A DNA stretch of 64,000 nt from Periconia sp. R9002. Its lineage: Eukaryota > Ascomycota > Dothideomycetes > Pleosporales > Periconiaceae. The DNA lies in assembly GCA_023627715.1 (NCBI GenBank), contig JAMAHW010000081.1, positions 1 to 64,000 on the forward strand, given 5' to 3'. Within the stretch, counting starts at the first letter, position 1; every line of letters begins with the position of its first letter. This document shows positions 44,085-56,132 of this stretch, in pieces. Both the position numbers and the translations under genes were made by a program. The notes under the pieces were generated by a model that was not told the DNA's origin, ran no database searches, and saw only the letters and a list, made by a program, of their open reading frames with translations.

Positions 44085-45388
44085 GTCGACAACAGATCGA
44101 TGATGAATGATGAAATGATATATTGTCGTGCGCTATTTTTCTGTGCTATGTGAAGGATGGGAAATCAGTGCTACGAGGTACTTCTTAAAGCCTGAGAAAG
44201 TAGCGGTGCACAAAGGTGACGACGTTATCTTTGCGCTCAGGAAGAGTAGCAAACAACAGACAAGCCCGAAGGGCAAACCATTTGTCGAAAACAAACACGC
44301 GCTGGCCACGGGGCTCCATGCTTGCTACGTTTGTTCTATGTCTCATGACGGATTCAATTTACGGGCATGAGATTGATGCTGTGTTGAAGACGCACGACAG
44401 ACACTAGCGGAATCTTGCATTTACAAGTGACACATGCAGGTTTTTGAGAAAAATCAGCCTGTCGATGCACGTGAGATTCTAGGGCGTCCCCGTGATCTGG
44501 ATATCAATCATATACCGGTATTGCTTGAGTTTTTGGGGTAACTACAGATTTGTGGAGATTAACGGACTATTGGTGTCGTAATTTTAAAGTTTTGGCAACG
44601 TTAGGTCGGTTTGGCGGGGGGAACCCGGCAACGAAAGCAAACACAGACGAAACCTGGTGCAGATCTCCGCTGCCGACATAGAGTGGGCACAATCATTGAG
44701 CCGAGGAGAGGGAAAGGCAGAGGGTTTCGTTCATCTCTCAATCACCGACATCTTGTGTCACGGTTCCGTGTGGTAGGCTGCCCACTTTTGTGGCCATCAG
44801 ACAGGCGCTCAAGCCCATCTAGATCGCCCCAGCTTTCCATCTTCACACATTGACAGGGCATCTGATTCAGTGGGCCTCGGAACTGATGAAAGACATTGCA
44901 CTATCCAGCTGATTGGCAGCAGACACACACAAAACATGCTAACTTAGTCTGAAGCTAAATCTCACTAGTGATGTTCGCCCTACCAGATGGCTGCGATTGT
45001 CCTTGTCCAGTGTTTCTCAGAGAGCTGCTATTCGCCCACCTTTCCCAGCGAATTATGCACTGTACCGCCATCTAGAAATATGTGCGGCATGGCCCAGACT
45101 TCAGCGTGCATGAATCAGGGACCCTGCTGCTGCCCAAATTGGCATCCAAACAATGGGGAGCGGCCCGCGGAATACTTGAGACCACGGACGGCATTAGCCG
45201 GTGTGTCTTGACGTGATCGCTGTTTTGCTGTTACTTTACTCTCTGCATCTTTTCCGGTGACTTTCCCCATATCTGAGGGCTGGGAATGGAAATGTAAGAA
45301 TGGGTGGGGAGACTGAATCCCAGTGACAGCCACATCTCTCCAGCGTTTTCACAAGCTTTGAAAACCCAAATCAAAGGTTACGAAAGAG
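44085..45388. other. Intergenic, no gene seen
   Basis: Head-to-head region between the CCCH and rhodopsin-like genes. Open frames at 44128, 44611 and 44987 lack motifs and are not supported. Confidence 0.4.
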
Positions 45389-46796
45389 ATGGAGGACCGT
45401 AGCCATGAGGTGTTGGCAGTTGCTAGCCTCTTCTTCGTCCTCACTTGGCTTACGGTCGGACTTCGCATCTACGTTCGCGGTATACTCTTCAAGACTTGGG
45501 GACTAGATGATTGGTATATGTTCGCGACTTTGGTAGGCGCCTTTAGTTCCCATCATCGCGTTGCAAACGTTGGCCTCTCCTGACTCTTACGCAGATCATC
45601 TTCACAATTTACCTCGCCTGCCAGATAGTGGCAGGAGTGCACGGTACAGGACGACATAGATGGGATTTGAGTGACGAACAAGCACATACCGCGCTGTTGG
45701 TACGAAAGCGTCTCCCCAACTTCGAACAACTTCGACTGACAACATTCATCAGTACTGGTACCTATGCGAAATACTCTACGTGCTAAGCAATTGCACATTG
45801 AAAATTGCGCTCGGGACGTTCTATCTCCGGGTGGCCGTCCGCCGCTGGCATGTCTGGAGCATCAGGCTCCTCATGATGGGGACCGTCTTGTTCGGCGCCG
45901 TCTATTTCTTCCTAGTGATATTCCAATGCATTCCCGTCTCGGAATTCTGGAACAACCATCCGGCCTCGAGTAAATGCATACCTGAGAAACCGACAAAAGG
46001 CATCACATGGGCGCTGGGTGCTGTTAACGCCTTCGCAGACTGGTCTTTCGGCATCCTCCCCTTCTTCATCGTGTGGGATCTCCAGATGAACCCCAAAACA
46101 AAAGTCCTCGTCGCTGGCATCCTGGCATTTGCTGCCATGTAAGCCCCCCTGCCTTTTCGCACCAATCTACATACACACGAACACCACTGACCACCCAACA
46201 GCGGAAGCACAGCAACGGTCGTCCGAATGCAATACATCCACACCCTCTCCAACGGCCCGGACTTCCTATACGCCACAACCGACGTCGCCATCTGGTCCAC
46301 CGTTGAGCCAGGCATAGGCATAACCGCGGGATCCATCGCGACACTGCGACCCCTTCTACAAACCTTAATATGGCGTCTCGGCCTCGCACCAAACCCACTC
46401 TCATCCAACTCCATCCCATCCACCAGCACCAGCGACCACGAGCTTAATCACCAACGTTACCATAGCCGCAGTGGATACAGTCGCAGCGGATACCGCCGCG
46501 ACACTAGATCCGCCGACCTCGTCCCCTCAATAGCCCAAGGCTCGCTGTCGACAGTAATCGCGGGACCGCCGCCGGCGGCAAAGAAACACCGAGGATTTTC
46601 AACCTATGGGTCCCAGACGCGCTTCGTCGAAGAGCAGGAGCTGGAGGATAAGATATGGGCGATTAGCAGGAGGCAGAGTGTGACCGTGGTTGGTACAGTA
46701 GGGGAACATCCACCGCGGCTGCAGTTGAACGAGTCCATATATAGGAGTTTTGTGAGGGGGAGTATTATGAGTTTTCGGAGTTGGAGGACGAATTGA
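45389..46796 (+). CDS. Fungal rhodopsin-like seven-helix membrane protein
   Basis: Integral membrane protein of the fungal 'rhodopsin domain' (Pth11-related) group, a large family of putative receptors without a retinal lysine motif that I can see. Four exons join in phase to 409 aa: 45389-45532, 45595-45699, 45753-46138 and 46202-46796. The diagnostic segment KTWGLDDWYMF is at the end of exon 1, with YWYLCEILYVLSNCTLKIALGTFYLRV in the middle (TM3-TM4) and FQCIPVSEFWN later. The C-terminal 120 residues are a Ser/Arg-rich cytosolic tail. Ligand and signalling partner are unknown. Confidence 0.85.
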
Positions 46797-47945
46797 GGTG
46801 ATAGGATGGGGGGGTTTTTTTTGTTTATTCTATAGTGTTATGAAACATATATGTATCTCTTTTATTTTTCTAACCATTTATTGATCCATGTGGGAAATCA
46901 GACATTCCGAACTTCTCTCAGGCTTTCGATCATATAACAAAGCAAAACACCTACTCCACGTTGACATACGCATCCCTTACGCACCCACAACCCCAAACTT
47001 TCTAAACACCACCAAAGAAAAGCCCCCACCACAGCTATTTACGCAGATGATTTGTATAGAAGGGGTGAGGGTGAGGGAGAGGGTACCGAGGGTTGTGGTG
47101 ACATCGTTATTGTTTTGTTGTTGGAAGGTCGATGGGTATATGAGGAGCGATATAATATGATAGCAGAATTGAGGAGATGTTGTATATGTGCGTAAGTACT
47201 TGAGTTCGTGCTTCCTAGTACAAAGTAGTATCAACACACAACCTGGTGTACGTTTTGAGACATTCATCACTCATTGTATCATCCCTGGTTAAGTTAAGCG
47301 GACTTTTTACCCGCGAATTTTAGGTAGTAAAGGAAAAGTGCGGAGACTACGATGTGCGTCGTTGCGTGTACAGTGGCGTGTGAATGTTCGATATGAAAGA
47401 CTTGCGGTAGAAAATGCGTGAATGTGAGTGAGAAGGGTTGTTGATTGTGTATATTCTAAGAATCGATCAGATTTAAAAATAAAGCAGATTGAATAAAGCA
47501 GATGTGTAGAAAAAGGTACGACTGCGGACTTGGGTTGTGTGAGTTTGATTAGGACGGAAACTGATGAGGGCGGGTATGTAAGATATGTATTCGCTACGTG
47601 AGCATCGCGCACACTCGTCGATTCACTGGGCTATCGATCAGTAGCTCAATTTTGCAAGGTAACAATGGAAATGTGGACGATGGAGCCAGATAAAGCAAAG
47701 AGAGAAGTACGATGGCACGGTGATGAGTAAATCTGCCGAGTTTCCAAACGTGTCTCAATTCAATTCAATTCCTTTCAAACGCCAGATACCCAAGGAAATA
47801 TCAGAATTCGATAAAAATAAAGGAGAAAAATCCTCGTCGTGACTTCCCTAGCCCCGATTCCGTTCAACCATGCAGAAAAGCCTTTGCTTTCCTTTTGGAC
47901 TCGCTCCTTTCTTCCTCCCCTCCTTGGCATTATTTAGTTTCAGGT
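46797..47945. other. Intergenic, no gene seen
   Basis: Between convergent genes. No coding or RNA feature recognised. Confidence 0.4.
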
Positions 47946-48723
47946 TTAGAAGATTCCGTTCACGATCTTGCTGCCAATGGTAGCACCCGCACCAAATACA
48001 GCTGCGTTACCCAACTTCTTGCCAAACTTCTTGCCCCCCTCCTCGAATTTGCCGGGCTCCTTCTTCGGCTCGGCGCCGTTCGAAACATCTAGAGGCGCAT
48101 TGCCGTAGTTGCTAGCGACGGGGCCGGGGGAAGAGGCAGGGACAATAGCTTTGCTCTCCTCACGGCGCACGTAGCTGGCGGGGAAGATGCCCTCCTGGCC
48201 GGAGCGCTCGTTGCGGCCCTTCCACCATTCGTTGTTCATGTACTCGGAAACGACAATCTTGTCATTGGGTTGAAGCGCAAGATCTCCGGCGTCTTGTGCG
48301 TTATACTGATACATTGCAGTGGCGTGGCAGAGGACGGGGGGCCCAACGGGGGCTGCGGGCGCGGAAGGATAGGCAGGTGGGGGCGGGTTTGTGGCGTTGT
48401 CGGAGTAGTATCCGACGTTGCTCGCCTTCTTCTCGGACATGGGCTCAGGGGTGGGCGAGTTGAGGTTCAGGTTGGAAAGCTGGGTGGAGGCCGGTGCTGG
48501 GAGGGCGCGCGCGGACGAGGCATTGGCGGGGAGTTGATTGATGATGGTGTCGTACTGCTGCTGAGTGATAACGGCGGCGTCCACGAGAAACTCGAGCTCC
48601 TACAAGCAGCTGTCAGTGTGATGCTTGGGATTTTGCGGCGTTCAAATACGCCGGATGTGTACGTACAGTCTTGATGGCCCTCAAAGACCGGTTGGTCATG
48701 GCAGTGCTGAAGCCGTCGGACAT
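47946..48723 (-). CDS. SH3-domain protein, LSB1/PIN3-like
   Basis: Actin-patch-type adaptor. Exons 48723-48667 and 48599-47946 join in phase to 236 aa. The N-terminal helix MSDGFSTAMTNRSLRAIKT plus ELEFLVDAAVITQQQYDTI is the VHS-like leader of fungal Lsb1/Pin3 proteins. A Pro-rich linker (NPPPPAYPSAPAAP) leads to an SH3 domain, ATAMYQYNAQDAGDLALQ...EWWKGRNERSGQEGIFPASYV, with the ALYDY-, WW- and SNYV-equivalent residues present. The tail is Gly/Lys-rich and ends in a short hydrophobic GNAAVFGAGATIGSKIVNGIF. Yeast relatives bind Las17 and modulate actin assembly and prion formation. Confidence 0.85.
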
Positions 48724-49195
48724 GGTGTTGGCGGTATCGATGATGTGGAGGAAGAGAGGTTGAGGGTATATGTAGGATGAAGAATGTAGGAGAGACGACT
48801 GGTAGAGAGGGAAGTAGACAAGCGAGTGACGGTTGTGCGACACGCGCTGGATGGGGGTGGTTTGGTATACTCGTCGGGTGGAGGGCGGAGTTTGAAGTAG
48901 GCCGCAGTAACTAAGTCACTTAGTCACCAACTCGTATACATCTCTACATGTATGCACTTTTTTCCTGCGCGACATGGCAGATTTACTGGTTCTACATATT
49001 ATTCTTAATCATACTGAAACTACACAGACTCCCATACAATATTCTCTTGTTTCTCGTCTCCATGGCTCTCAATTTTGACTTTCAGGGTCTGTTGAACTCA
49101 CGGCACGGACGGGGCTGTGCAGCTTAGTCATCTGCAGCTTCTCTTACACCACCCCCCCGTCTTCCTACATTGCTGATACAGTTAGGTACATTTCT
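48724..49195. other. Intergenic, no gene seen
   Basis: Promoter of the SH3 gene at the left, 3' flank of the SDR gene at the right. Confidence 0.35.
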
Positions 49196-49975
49196 TTATA
49201 TCCTCGAAATCATCTGCTGGAAAACCTCCTGCCTCTTGTTTTCAAACCCGTTGAAGGCGCCCTCCACAAAACCGATCGGCACCTGTTCGTCGCCATTCAC
49301 AAATTTCGCCCACGATTGCTCCGTAAAATCCTTGAGAGGCATTCCAAAGGATGATCCTCCCTTGAGGTCCGGTTGATGCTTTTCGTCATGTAGTTCAGTT
49401 TGTACTGCCGGCGGGAAAATTTCCACAATCTTGACATTCCCAGGCCCCTTCTTCATCTGCTCTCGGAGCGCGAGAACGAAATGATGCAAAGCAGCCTTCG
49501 TTGCCGAGTAACCAATGACACGAACAAGCGGAACCAAAGCGAGTCCAGAGGAGGTGTAAATCAGAGCCGTTTCGTTTTCTTGCTTCTGTAGGTGTGGGAG
49601 GAAAGCCTTGGTCAGGTGAATGTAGGCCGTGTAGTTGGTTTGGAGCTCCGTCTCGAACAATGACAGGTCAACCGTTTCTGGCTTTGTGAAGTCGAATCCG
49701 CGCTGCATTCCCGAATTGAGAAACACAGCATCCACGTCGGGGTGCTTTTCGGTAACGCTGCGCACAAATTCCGGTATCTCGGCGAGCTTCGAGATGTCGA
49801 AGACGAAGGAATCAGCCTTGTCCTGTCCATGCTTCTTCACAAACGCGTCAAGATTCTCTTTTCTCCGGCCGACGACGACCACTGGTTTGCCTTCCTCCAC
49901 TACCTTCTCAGCATACGCCAGTCCAATACCTGACGTAGCCCCGATAATCAACGCTTTGTTGTATTTGAGAGGCAT
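49196..49975 (-). CDS. Short-chain dehydrogenase/reductase
   Basis: Classical SDR, single exon, 259 aa, the usual length. It has the nucleotide-binding LIIGATSGIGLAYAE, GRRKENL (an NADP-type basic patch), NSG for the usual NAG, the catalytic Ser in IYTSSGLALV and YSATKAALHHF for YxxxK. It looks like the DltE/YdfG-like group of oxidoreductases; the substrate cannot be told. The ATG at 49975 is the first in frame and sits at the expected distance from the glycine motif. Confidence 0.9.
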   Translation of the reverse strand: MPLKYNKALIIGATSGIGLAYAEKVVEEGKPVVVVGRRKENLDAFVKKHGQDKADSFVFDISKLAEIPEFVRSVTEKHPDVDAVFLNSGMQRGFDFTKPETVDLSLFETELQTNYTAYIHLTKAFLPHLQKQENETALIYTSSGLALVPLVRVIGYSATKAALHHFVLALREQMKKGPGNVKIVEIFPPAVQTELHDEKHQPDLKGGSSFGMPLKDFTEQSWAKFVNGDEQVPIGFVEGAFNGFENKRQEVFQQMISRI

Positions 49976-50714
49976 GATGTTTCGTTAAAATCTAGATGTC
50001 AGTCAAGTTTGGGTGATGAAGACACAGCTTGGGATTATATATGAGCGGTGGCGGCATGACGAGTACGGGATACGGGATACGAGCCCGAGCGAACGCGATT
50101 GAGCATAACCCTGTCGATTCTGATAGATCCTATACACCGTACGCTAACCTCACAGGTTCCTTTCGGACAACCTTGCTGTACACCTACGCAAGCACGTTAC
50201 GAAGCACCGGATATGTACGTGCCTTCTACGCCGGGCGAGAGTTAAAGCCATAGTTAATTCCGTCAGAGTGGGACACCAAATTGGTCAAAAGTTACCATTC
50301 TGTGATCTAGCTGCTAAAAACACCTCCGAACAGTGTAGAGATTTGTAGTGCGAGAAATTCTCTCTAGATACCTAGTAGTGACATCAATGATTGATTAGGT
50401 AAATAATCCATCGGCAGTTGTGGACGGTTATATTCTCGGCGTGACTAGCGCACGTAAATCCAAAATTACATATGCAAATTCTTGATATCTTCCATCTCGC
50501 AATTCAACGTCCATGCGAATTGCATATCTATGAATATGCTTGCTATACATTCAAATGTTGATAACCGTTGTGAATGCCCCCGAATGTCAGTCAGCGTTAT
50601 CAGAAAGAGCGACGATCCGAAAGCGGCTTAGCGTAAACCTAGACTGCACTTCGGCGTGATTCCGCCATTGCACACACCAGACTATATTGATGCAGCTTGA
50701 TTCGACGCACGAAA
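49976..50714. other. Intergenic, no gene seen
   Basis: Divergent promoter region between the SDR and the Zn2Cys6 regulator. No palindrome of note. Confidence 0.35.
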
Positions 50715-52543
50715 ATGGACGAAGCTGCCGTATCCACCTCAGCCCAAAGAACGTGTGTGCAGTGCAAAGCAAGTAAGAAAAAATGTAACAAAGAGCTACC
50801 CAAGTGCAGTCGATGCTTGAGGTATGCGGGCTAAATTTGCGTTTGCTTAATCACGAAAATACTGATTCCCCGGCTAGACTCGCATTAGAGTGCTCCTATA
50901 ACGAAGGTGAAAAGCCAAGCAACAAAGGAACAGAGTTAGACTCATCAGATTCTCGTTTTGACGAGATCTTTCAACGTCTCCAAAGGCTCGAGACGCACGT
51001 CTTCTCATCCGGACATGCTAAAGATTCTCCCGCGCCTGTACCACAGAATGTCCCCTCCAATGGCCACTCTGAAAAACAAAACGAAAAGGTTATTACACAT
51101 GACAACTGGGTGGTTATGCCAGGCTATATGAGGATATCACACATGGCTCTTGTGCTTTTTGGTACTTTGACGTCAGCATTTGCGGAAAGCCACACTACCA
51201 TGGAGGCCGTTGTCCGTCAATACTTCAAAACAATTGCGACATGGTTACCAATGATATGGCAAGCTAAAATTGAAGGACAACTCGCCAAGTTCCGAGACAT
51301 GGAGTCAACCAGCAAGTTTCACCTTCAATGCTTCGCCATGTTGGTGCTCGCCTCTCCATTGACTGTACAGCAAGCTCAAGATCCCTCCGAGCATCCCTGG
51401 TATCGAGCCTGCAAGTATTTCTTTGCACACTTCATTGCCCTAGGAACGCCGTGCATTGAGTATGTACAGGCTGGGATGATTCTCGCGATATTTGAACATG
51501 TGCAATGCGTCGAAGATAAGGCGTCTACGACATTGGGCATTTGTATCAGAGTAGCATACGATCTCGGATGGGACGATGTAGTGGCTAAAGGATCGAGCTT
51601 CAACCCAGGCGAGCTGACTCCGCAACATGAAGAGATATTCTTGACATGGTGGGGTTTGCAACGGCTAGAGAGGTGCGTGTGGATATGCTCTTTTAATGGT
51701 CTGTCTAACATCCCATGCAGATACTTCAACATGCCTCCCACAGGTCGCCTAAAGCCCCTCTTCATGCCTCTGCAACATGAAGCAGACAGTATAAACGGCC
51801 GCACGTACCCGGGGCCTCCGATAACCGAATTCATCACTGTTAACAGTGATATTCTTGGCCAGTCAATATCGGAGTTAGAGGCTTCCCGAAAGTTGGGCCA
51901 GGTCCAAATGTTTATTCGCAACAACAAATCTGCGCCTTTTTCTTCCATCGCGCAAAGTAGCAGCACATTACTCAACAATATTGAAGAGTATTTGACTATG
52001 CTAAGGATACAGTTGCGCAACGAGGTTATATGGGCTGGCGTGGCCGTGACACTAGAGTAAGAATCATCGACCAAACTACAAAAACCAGGCAGTGCTGAGC
52101 AATCTTATAGTGCAGCGCTTGAACTACAACTCTTCGTACTCAACAAACAAGAGACTATTGATATGAACATTCTCCGCTCCACTCATTCAATTCTCACACA
52201 GATCAACGAGGTGTTCTTGCAATGCCGAGTGATCAACGGATTCACTGAAGACTACATGGAAGGCAGTCAACCAACTTGGTTTTCCATAGCATACCACGCG
52301 CTAATTGGCTACGCCACCATACAAGCACTAGACGTCCAATCCACTCTCCCACCAATAGAACTCGACGTGGGTCTAGAAATCCTAAAAACCCTGTCCCGCC
52401 GATACAAACTGCCAGGTAAAACCCTCACAACCTCACCCCAACTATCACTAACCTTGCACCACCATCTAGCAAAATACGCGTCTCTCTTCTCTGCCTCCTC
52501 TACGCCACACTCTTCCACGCTTCCTCCAACGTCACCGCCTTGA
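50715..52543 (+). CDS. Zn2Cys6 transcription factor
   Basis: Fungal binuclear-cluster regulator. The finger is split by an intron: CVQCKASKKKCNKELPKCSRCLR ends exon 1 (50715-50821), and LALECSY starts exon 2 at 50878. Exon 2 has a probable further 48-nt intron, 51673-51720 (GTGCGT...TCTAAC...GCAG), in the middle-homology region (WWGLQRLER / YFNMP). The last exon is 52111-52543. Total is 556 aa. A short coiled-coil linker (FDEIFQRLQRLETHVF) follows the finger. The 48-nt intron is a multiple of three without a stop. Target genes are unknown; the adjacent SDR and NmrA-like genes are candidates. Its last 44 bp overlap the next gene's 3' end. Confidence 0.85.
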
Positions 52544-53600
52544 TCTCCGGAAATTTTTCATTCAAGAATGGTCCCTTGTAATCCGCATCCCCCTCCTCGA
52601 TCCACAGCAGATTGGCCGACATCAACCCTTTCACAGCCTTCAAACCCTGCTCGCCACCCCCAAACACCTGCGCAAGTTCCTCGAAGATAGGCATAGGCGT
52701 CATCTCCCCCTTCCTCAAGGTTTCCACTGAGTCATACGCCACTTTAAACTTGACCCCCAACTCTTTCTCCGCCTTGGCAACGACCTTGTTGAAGCTCGGC
52801 GTATCGCCCTGGATGTAGTAAAACCGTTCCCACTCGCTAGTTCCCACGTACGCGGCAATGTACTTCCCGATATCGAAGGTATACGTCATGGGTATGGGCC
52901 TCTCGCCTGTGCCAGGGATCGACGCAACATACTTCTGGATATCGACCACTATGCCCGGCTGTGGAACGTACGAGGGCAAGCCCTTGACAAAGTAATCGAG
53001 AAAGAGGCCTGGACGGATGACGCTCCATTCTAGCTTTGTGGTTTCCAATTTCTTAATCATGCCGACCATGTGCGCGGCGATGGGGTGGACGGCGGCGTGC
53101 CTAACAAGAAGAAACTTCAATCAATATTATTCCCTTTTGACAGACATGATTTTATAACGGGAAGATAGCTCGACATACTTTTCATTAAAGGGAACCAGCG
53201 AAAACAGGTTCGGGATGAACCGTTTCGTCGTGGTAGACTGCTCTGCAGCGTCCACCAAGTTCAGCTCATTCGACGGCGCGCTGCCAATCCCAAAGGTAGC
53301 AATCACGGTATCAATTTTGTGGGTCTCGAGGAGTTGGACAAGAGACGCGACGCTGGTATAGTCGGTCGCGAGCGTCTTTGCTCCCGTCGCTTTTTCGAAA
53401 TCGGGGTTGACCTGTTTTCATGTAAATAAGCTAGCCACAGAGAAATACTCCAAAAAAAAGGCGAGACGCCTATAAAAGGAAAGAAAACATACATTACGAC
53501 TCAACACAAAAACCTGATGCTTCCCCTCTGCGGTGAGCGCTTCCACCATAGGTCGGCCAAGCGCACCGGTTCCACCTGCGATAGCTACAACGTGCGACAT
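52500..53600 (-). CDS. NmrA-like NAD(P)-binding protein
   Basis: Atypical SDR of the NmrA/isoflavone-reductase type. Exons 53600-53493, 53411-53179 and 53100-52500 join in phase to 313 aa. The N terminus is MSHVVAIAGGTGALGRPMVE, a canonical glycine-rich motif, followed by VFVLSRN. HKIDTVIATFGIG closes the fold and LEWSVIRPGLFLDYFV lies in the substrate half. It is related to, but clearly different from, the gene at 17225. It may act with the neighbouring regulator and SDR, or as a redox-sensing repressor; both are inferences from position. The 3' ends of this gene and the Zn2Cys6 gene overlap on opposite strands. Confidence 0.85.
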
Positions 53601-54806
53601 GTTAACAATTCAAATTCTCTCTTCAATCAAATCTTCAAGGCTCAAAAATATAAAAACAAAAGCTGCACAAACAATCTTGCTCTGTATTGATGCCTTCCAA
53701 CCCCATCACTCCCTCTCCCTTTATATACCCAACACCACCGTCCCTCAGCCCACATCAACGGACGAATATCGAAACCACCGTTATCATAATCCAAATCCCT
53801 TATTACCAATTCCCAACGCCTCTTTATACCTCTCAGCACACGAACAGCATTGCTTATGACCCGCTGAGCGGCCGCGGGCGGCCGCTGGGAATCGTAAGCT
53901 GCGTTTTGGGTGTGTAAGATTTAGCGTGGGAGCTAGGGTGGATTTGGTAACGCGTGGTACAGCACGTGTGCGGTACCGGATACTTAACTTTGACGTCTGC
54001 GTGGATGGGAGGGAAAGAGGGGGTATGGATAGTGTTCTTTGGTGAGGATACAATTGAGTTAGTTTTCGTGATGGGGGGGAGTGACTGTGAGGGTGGTTGT
54101 ATTTGGTGGGTTTGAACTTTAGAGGGGTACAGTTCCCCCGACAGCTTTGGATTACGTAGAGGTCGGGGCACCCGCTTACATTCGCCGCACGGTCCTAGGT
54201 AAACAATACAATATGGTAGGTAGTACCAACAAAAATAAAACATTTGCGTTTGAACTTTAGGTGGCATCAAGTGTCTTCTTCTTCGCAATGTCCTTGAGAC
54301 ATAGTTTTCACAGGGAACATGCCCGGAGGTACAGGGGAATTTTTTTTTACAGACTTTTAGCCTTTAGAGACCCATGCTAACTACCCCTAACCGCTGCTCT
54401 AAAACTGAGGAGGTTAAAATCTATTTGATTTACTGATAATGCCCAAGCCTAGATAGGAAGGAGGAGGATGGATGGAAATTCGATGTGATATATCTGATCG
54501 ATACTCGCGCCACCTCGCCTATTCTGGGAGAATACCTCTATTATTTCCCATATAGGTTTAGACGCGTCTCTGATGGCTCACGCGTCGGAGGGACCCCACT
54601 TCGCGTGTTTTTGCCTCTCCCCAAAGACTTTTTGTGCTCCTTTGGAAGCAGGCTGGACCGTACAAATTAGATTGAATTGGTGGATTGAACTGGAGATCGT
54701 TTGAAGTGGTAAGTGAATTGGAGAGGTGGTGTGAATTGAGTGGATTGCGACTGGAGTAACTGCTGACGTACTGGTGGAATAGGCATAGGTTTGTACAACT
54801 GGAGAT
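53601..54806. other. Intergenic, no gene seen
   Basis: About 1.2 kb with promoters of two divergent genes. GCGGCCGC appears twice at about 53870-53885 as a short GC island. Nothing else recognised. Confidence 0.4.
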
Positions 54807-56132
54807 ATGGCGGCTCCAGTGCATGAAGATGTCAACTACGTATCTGTCGAGGAAGCAGACGAAGATGAAGACCACTACGACGACGACAACCACGATGCTA
54901 TTTCAAGCACGAGCGAAGCTTCATCCATACAGCTACCAGGGCCATGGGGGGACCAACGAGAGGAAACGGAGGAAATGGAAGGGGTTCCGAACTTCTGGTC
55001 ACCATTCGACTGGGACTTGAGGAAGGAAAAAGACGATACATTTACCTTGACCGCATGCTCCGACTCCTTCCTGGCGAACCTCCGTCCGTTGTGCCCGACG
55101 CAATCGTCGCGTTTGCTCGAACTACCCATGGAGCTACAAGTACGCATCTTCTCAGAGTTGGAATCCAACTCAAAATTAGATCAGTCAAGCTGGGACTGCC
55201 TGTGGCTCGGGGGCAGGTCGCAAGATTTGATCGCATTGGCACAGACCTGCGTGGTCCTCCGCGATACGTTGATTCCTATTCTTCTACAACGCGTTCGCCT
55301 TGATTGCAAGTCGAAACGGTACGGGGTAGCTTTTCCTGCCTTGTTAAGCAAAGTTCTCTTCTCCGAAGTCGCGGCGCACACGATTCAGCAATTGTCATTC
55401 AGAAACGTCAATCGTTTTATTGAGATTTACGATGGGAGACTTCTGCGGCATCTCCCTAGGCTTCGGTGGCTGTCATATGAATACAGCGATTCTGTAGACG
55501 CCAGCGGCATTAGTAGGTGGTTGTCTCCCGTGCGCAATACGCTCGTACGCCTCCGCATTAATTACTCCTTCAAATTTTACAACGATATGTTCACTATATC
55601 CGGGTGGTGTAACTTCAAGGACATGCCGGCGCTCAAATACCTCGAAACAACCTTTCTGCTTCTCCTAGGCACGAGCCCTATTCGAGCGCCCATGCTTAGT
55701 GACGTTATTCCTCCTGGGCTCGTAGAATTGAACATCGTATATGATTCACGGCGTCCAGAACGGCACGATTGGGACGACGAAGCAACAGAAGCCAAACTGT
55801 CCGAATTCTTCATCAACAGGAATTGGGAACGATATACGCCGAATCTTAAATGGTTCTGCTATGACTGCAACCCAGGAAACGACCCAATGGACCCTACCTA
55901 CGAGGGGAGATATGTTGAGATGCGCTTGTATCAACTGGTTCGCGAGAATGGGATAGAATATCCACTCACAAACGGGCGTGTCAATTACAGACTCATGGAC
56001 ACTATTGTGGACTGTGGTTTTGATCAGCGTTTCTTGACTGACTTAAAGTTACCTCATATGCTAGGGACGGACGAAGAGAGAGAAAGAAGAGAGGGAAAAG
56101 AAAGAAGAGAACGCGACGGATTTGTGAGATGA
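54807..56132 (+). CDS. F-box protein (tandem pair, copy 1)
   Basis: 441-aa protein with an acidic N-terminal tail, an F-box (RLLELPMELQVRIFSELES, about residues 110-128, then LIALAQTCVVLRDTLIP) and a leucine-rich body. Conserved blocks shared with the copy at 57613 are SPVRNTLVRLRI, FKDMPALKYLETTF and FFINRNWERYTPNLKWFCY. The C terminus is highly charged. It presumably recruits substrates to an SCF E3 ligase through Skp1; the target is unknown. It starts at the first ATG, single exon. Confidence 0.8.
   Translation: MAAPVHEDVNYVSVEEADEDEDHYDDDNHDAISSTSEASSIQLPGPWGDQREETEEMEGVPNFWSPFDWDLRKEKDDTFTLTACSDSFLANLRPLCPTQSSRLLELPMELQVRIFSELESNSKLDQSSWDCLWLGGRSQDLIALAQTCVVLRDTLIPILLQRVRLDCKSKRYGVAFPALLSKVLFSEVAAHTIQQLSFRNVNRFIEIYDGRLLRHLPRLRWLSYEYSDSVDASGISRWLSPVRNTLVRLRINYSFKFYNDMFTISGWCNFKDMPALKYLETTFLLLLGTSPIRAPMLSDVIPPGLVELNIVYDSRRPERHDWDDEATEAKLSEFFINRNWERYTPNLKWFCYDCNPGNDPMDPTYEGRYVEMRLYQLVRENGIEYPLTNGRVNYRLMDTIVDCGFDQRFLTDLKLPHMLGTDEERERREGKERRERDGFVR

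Noticed and set aside
44128..45211. Three short + strand frames between the CCCH and rhodopsin-like genes
   Set aside because: No motifs, no consistent splice links, and ordinary intergenic composition.
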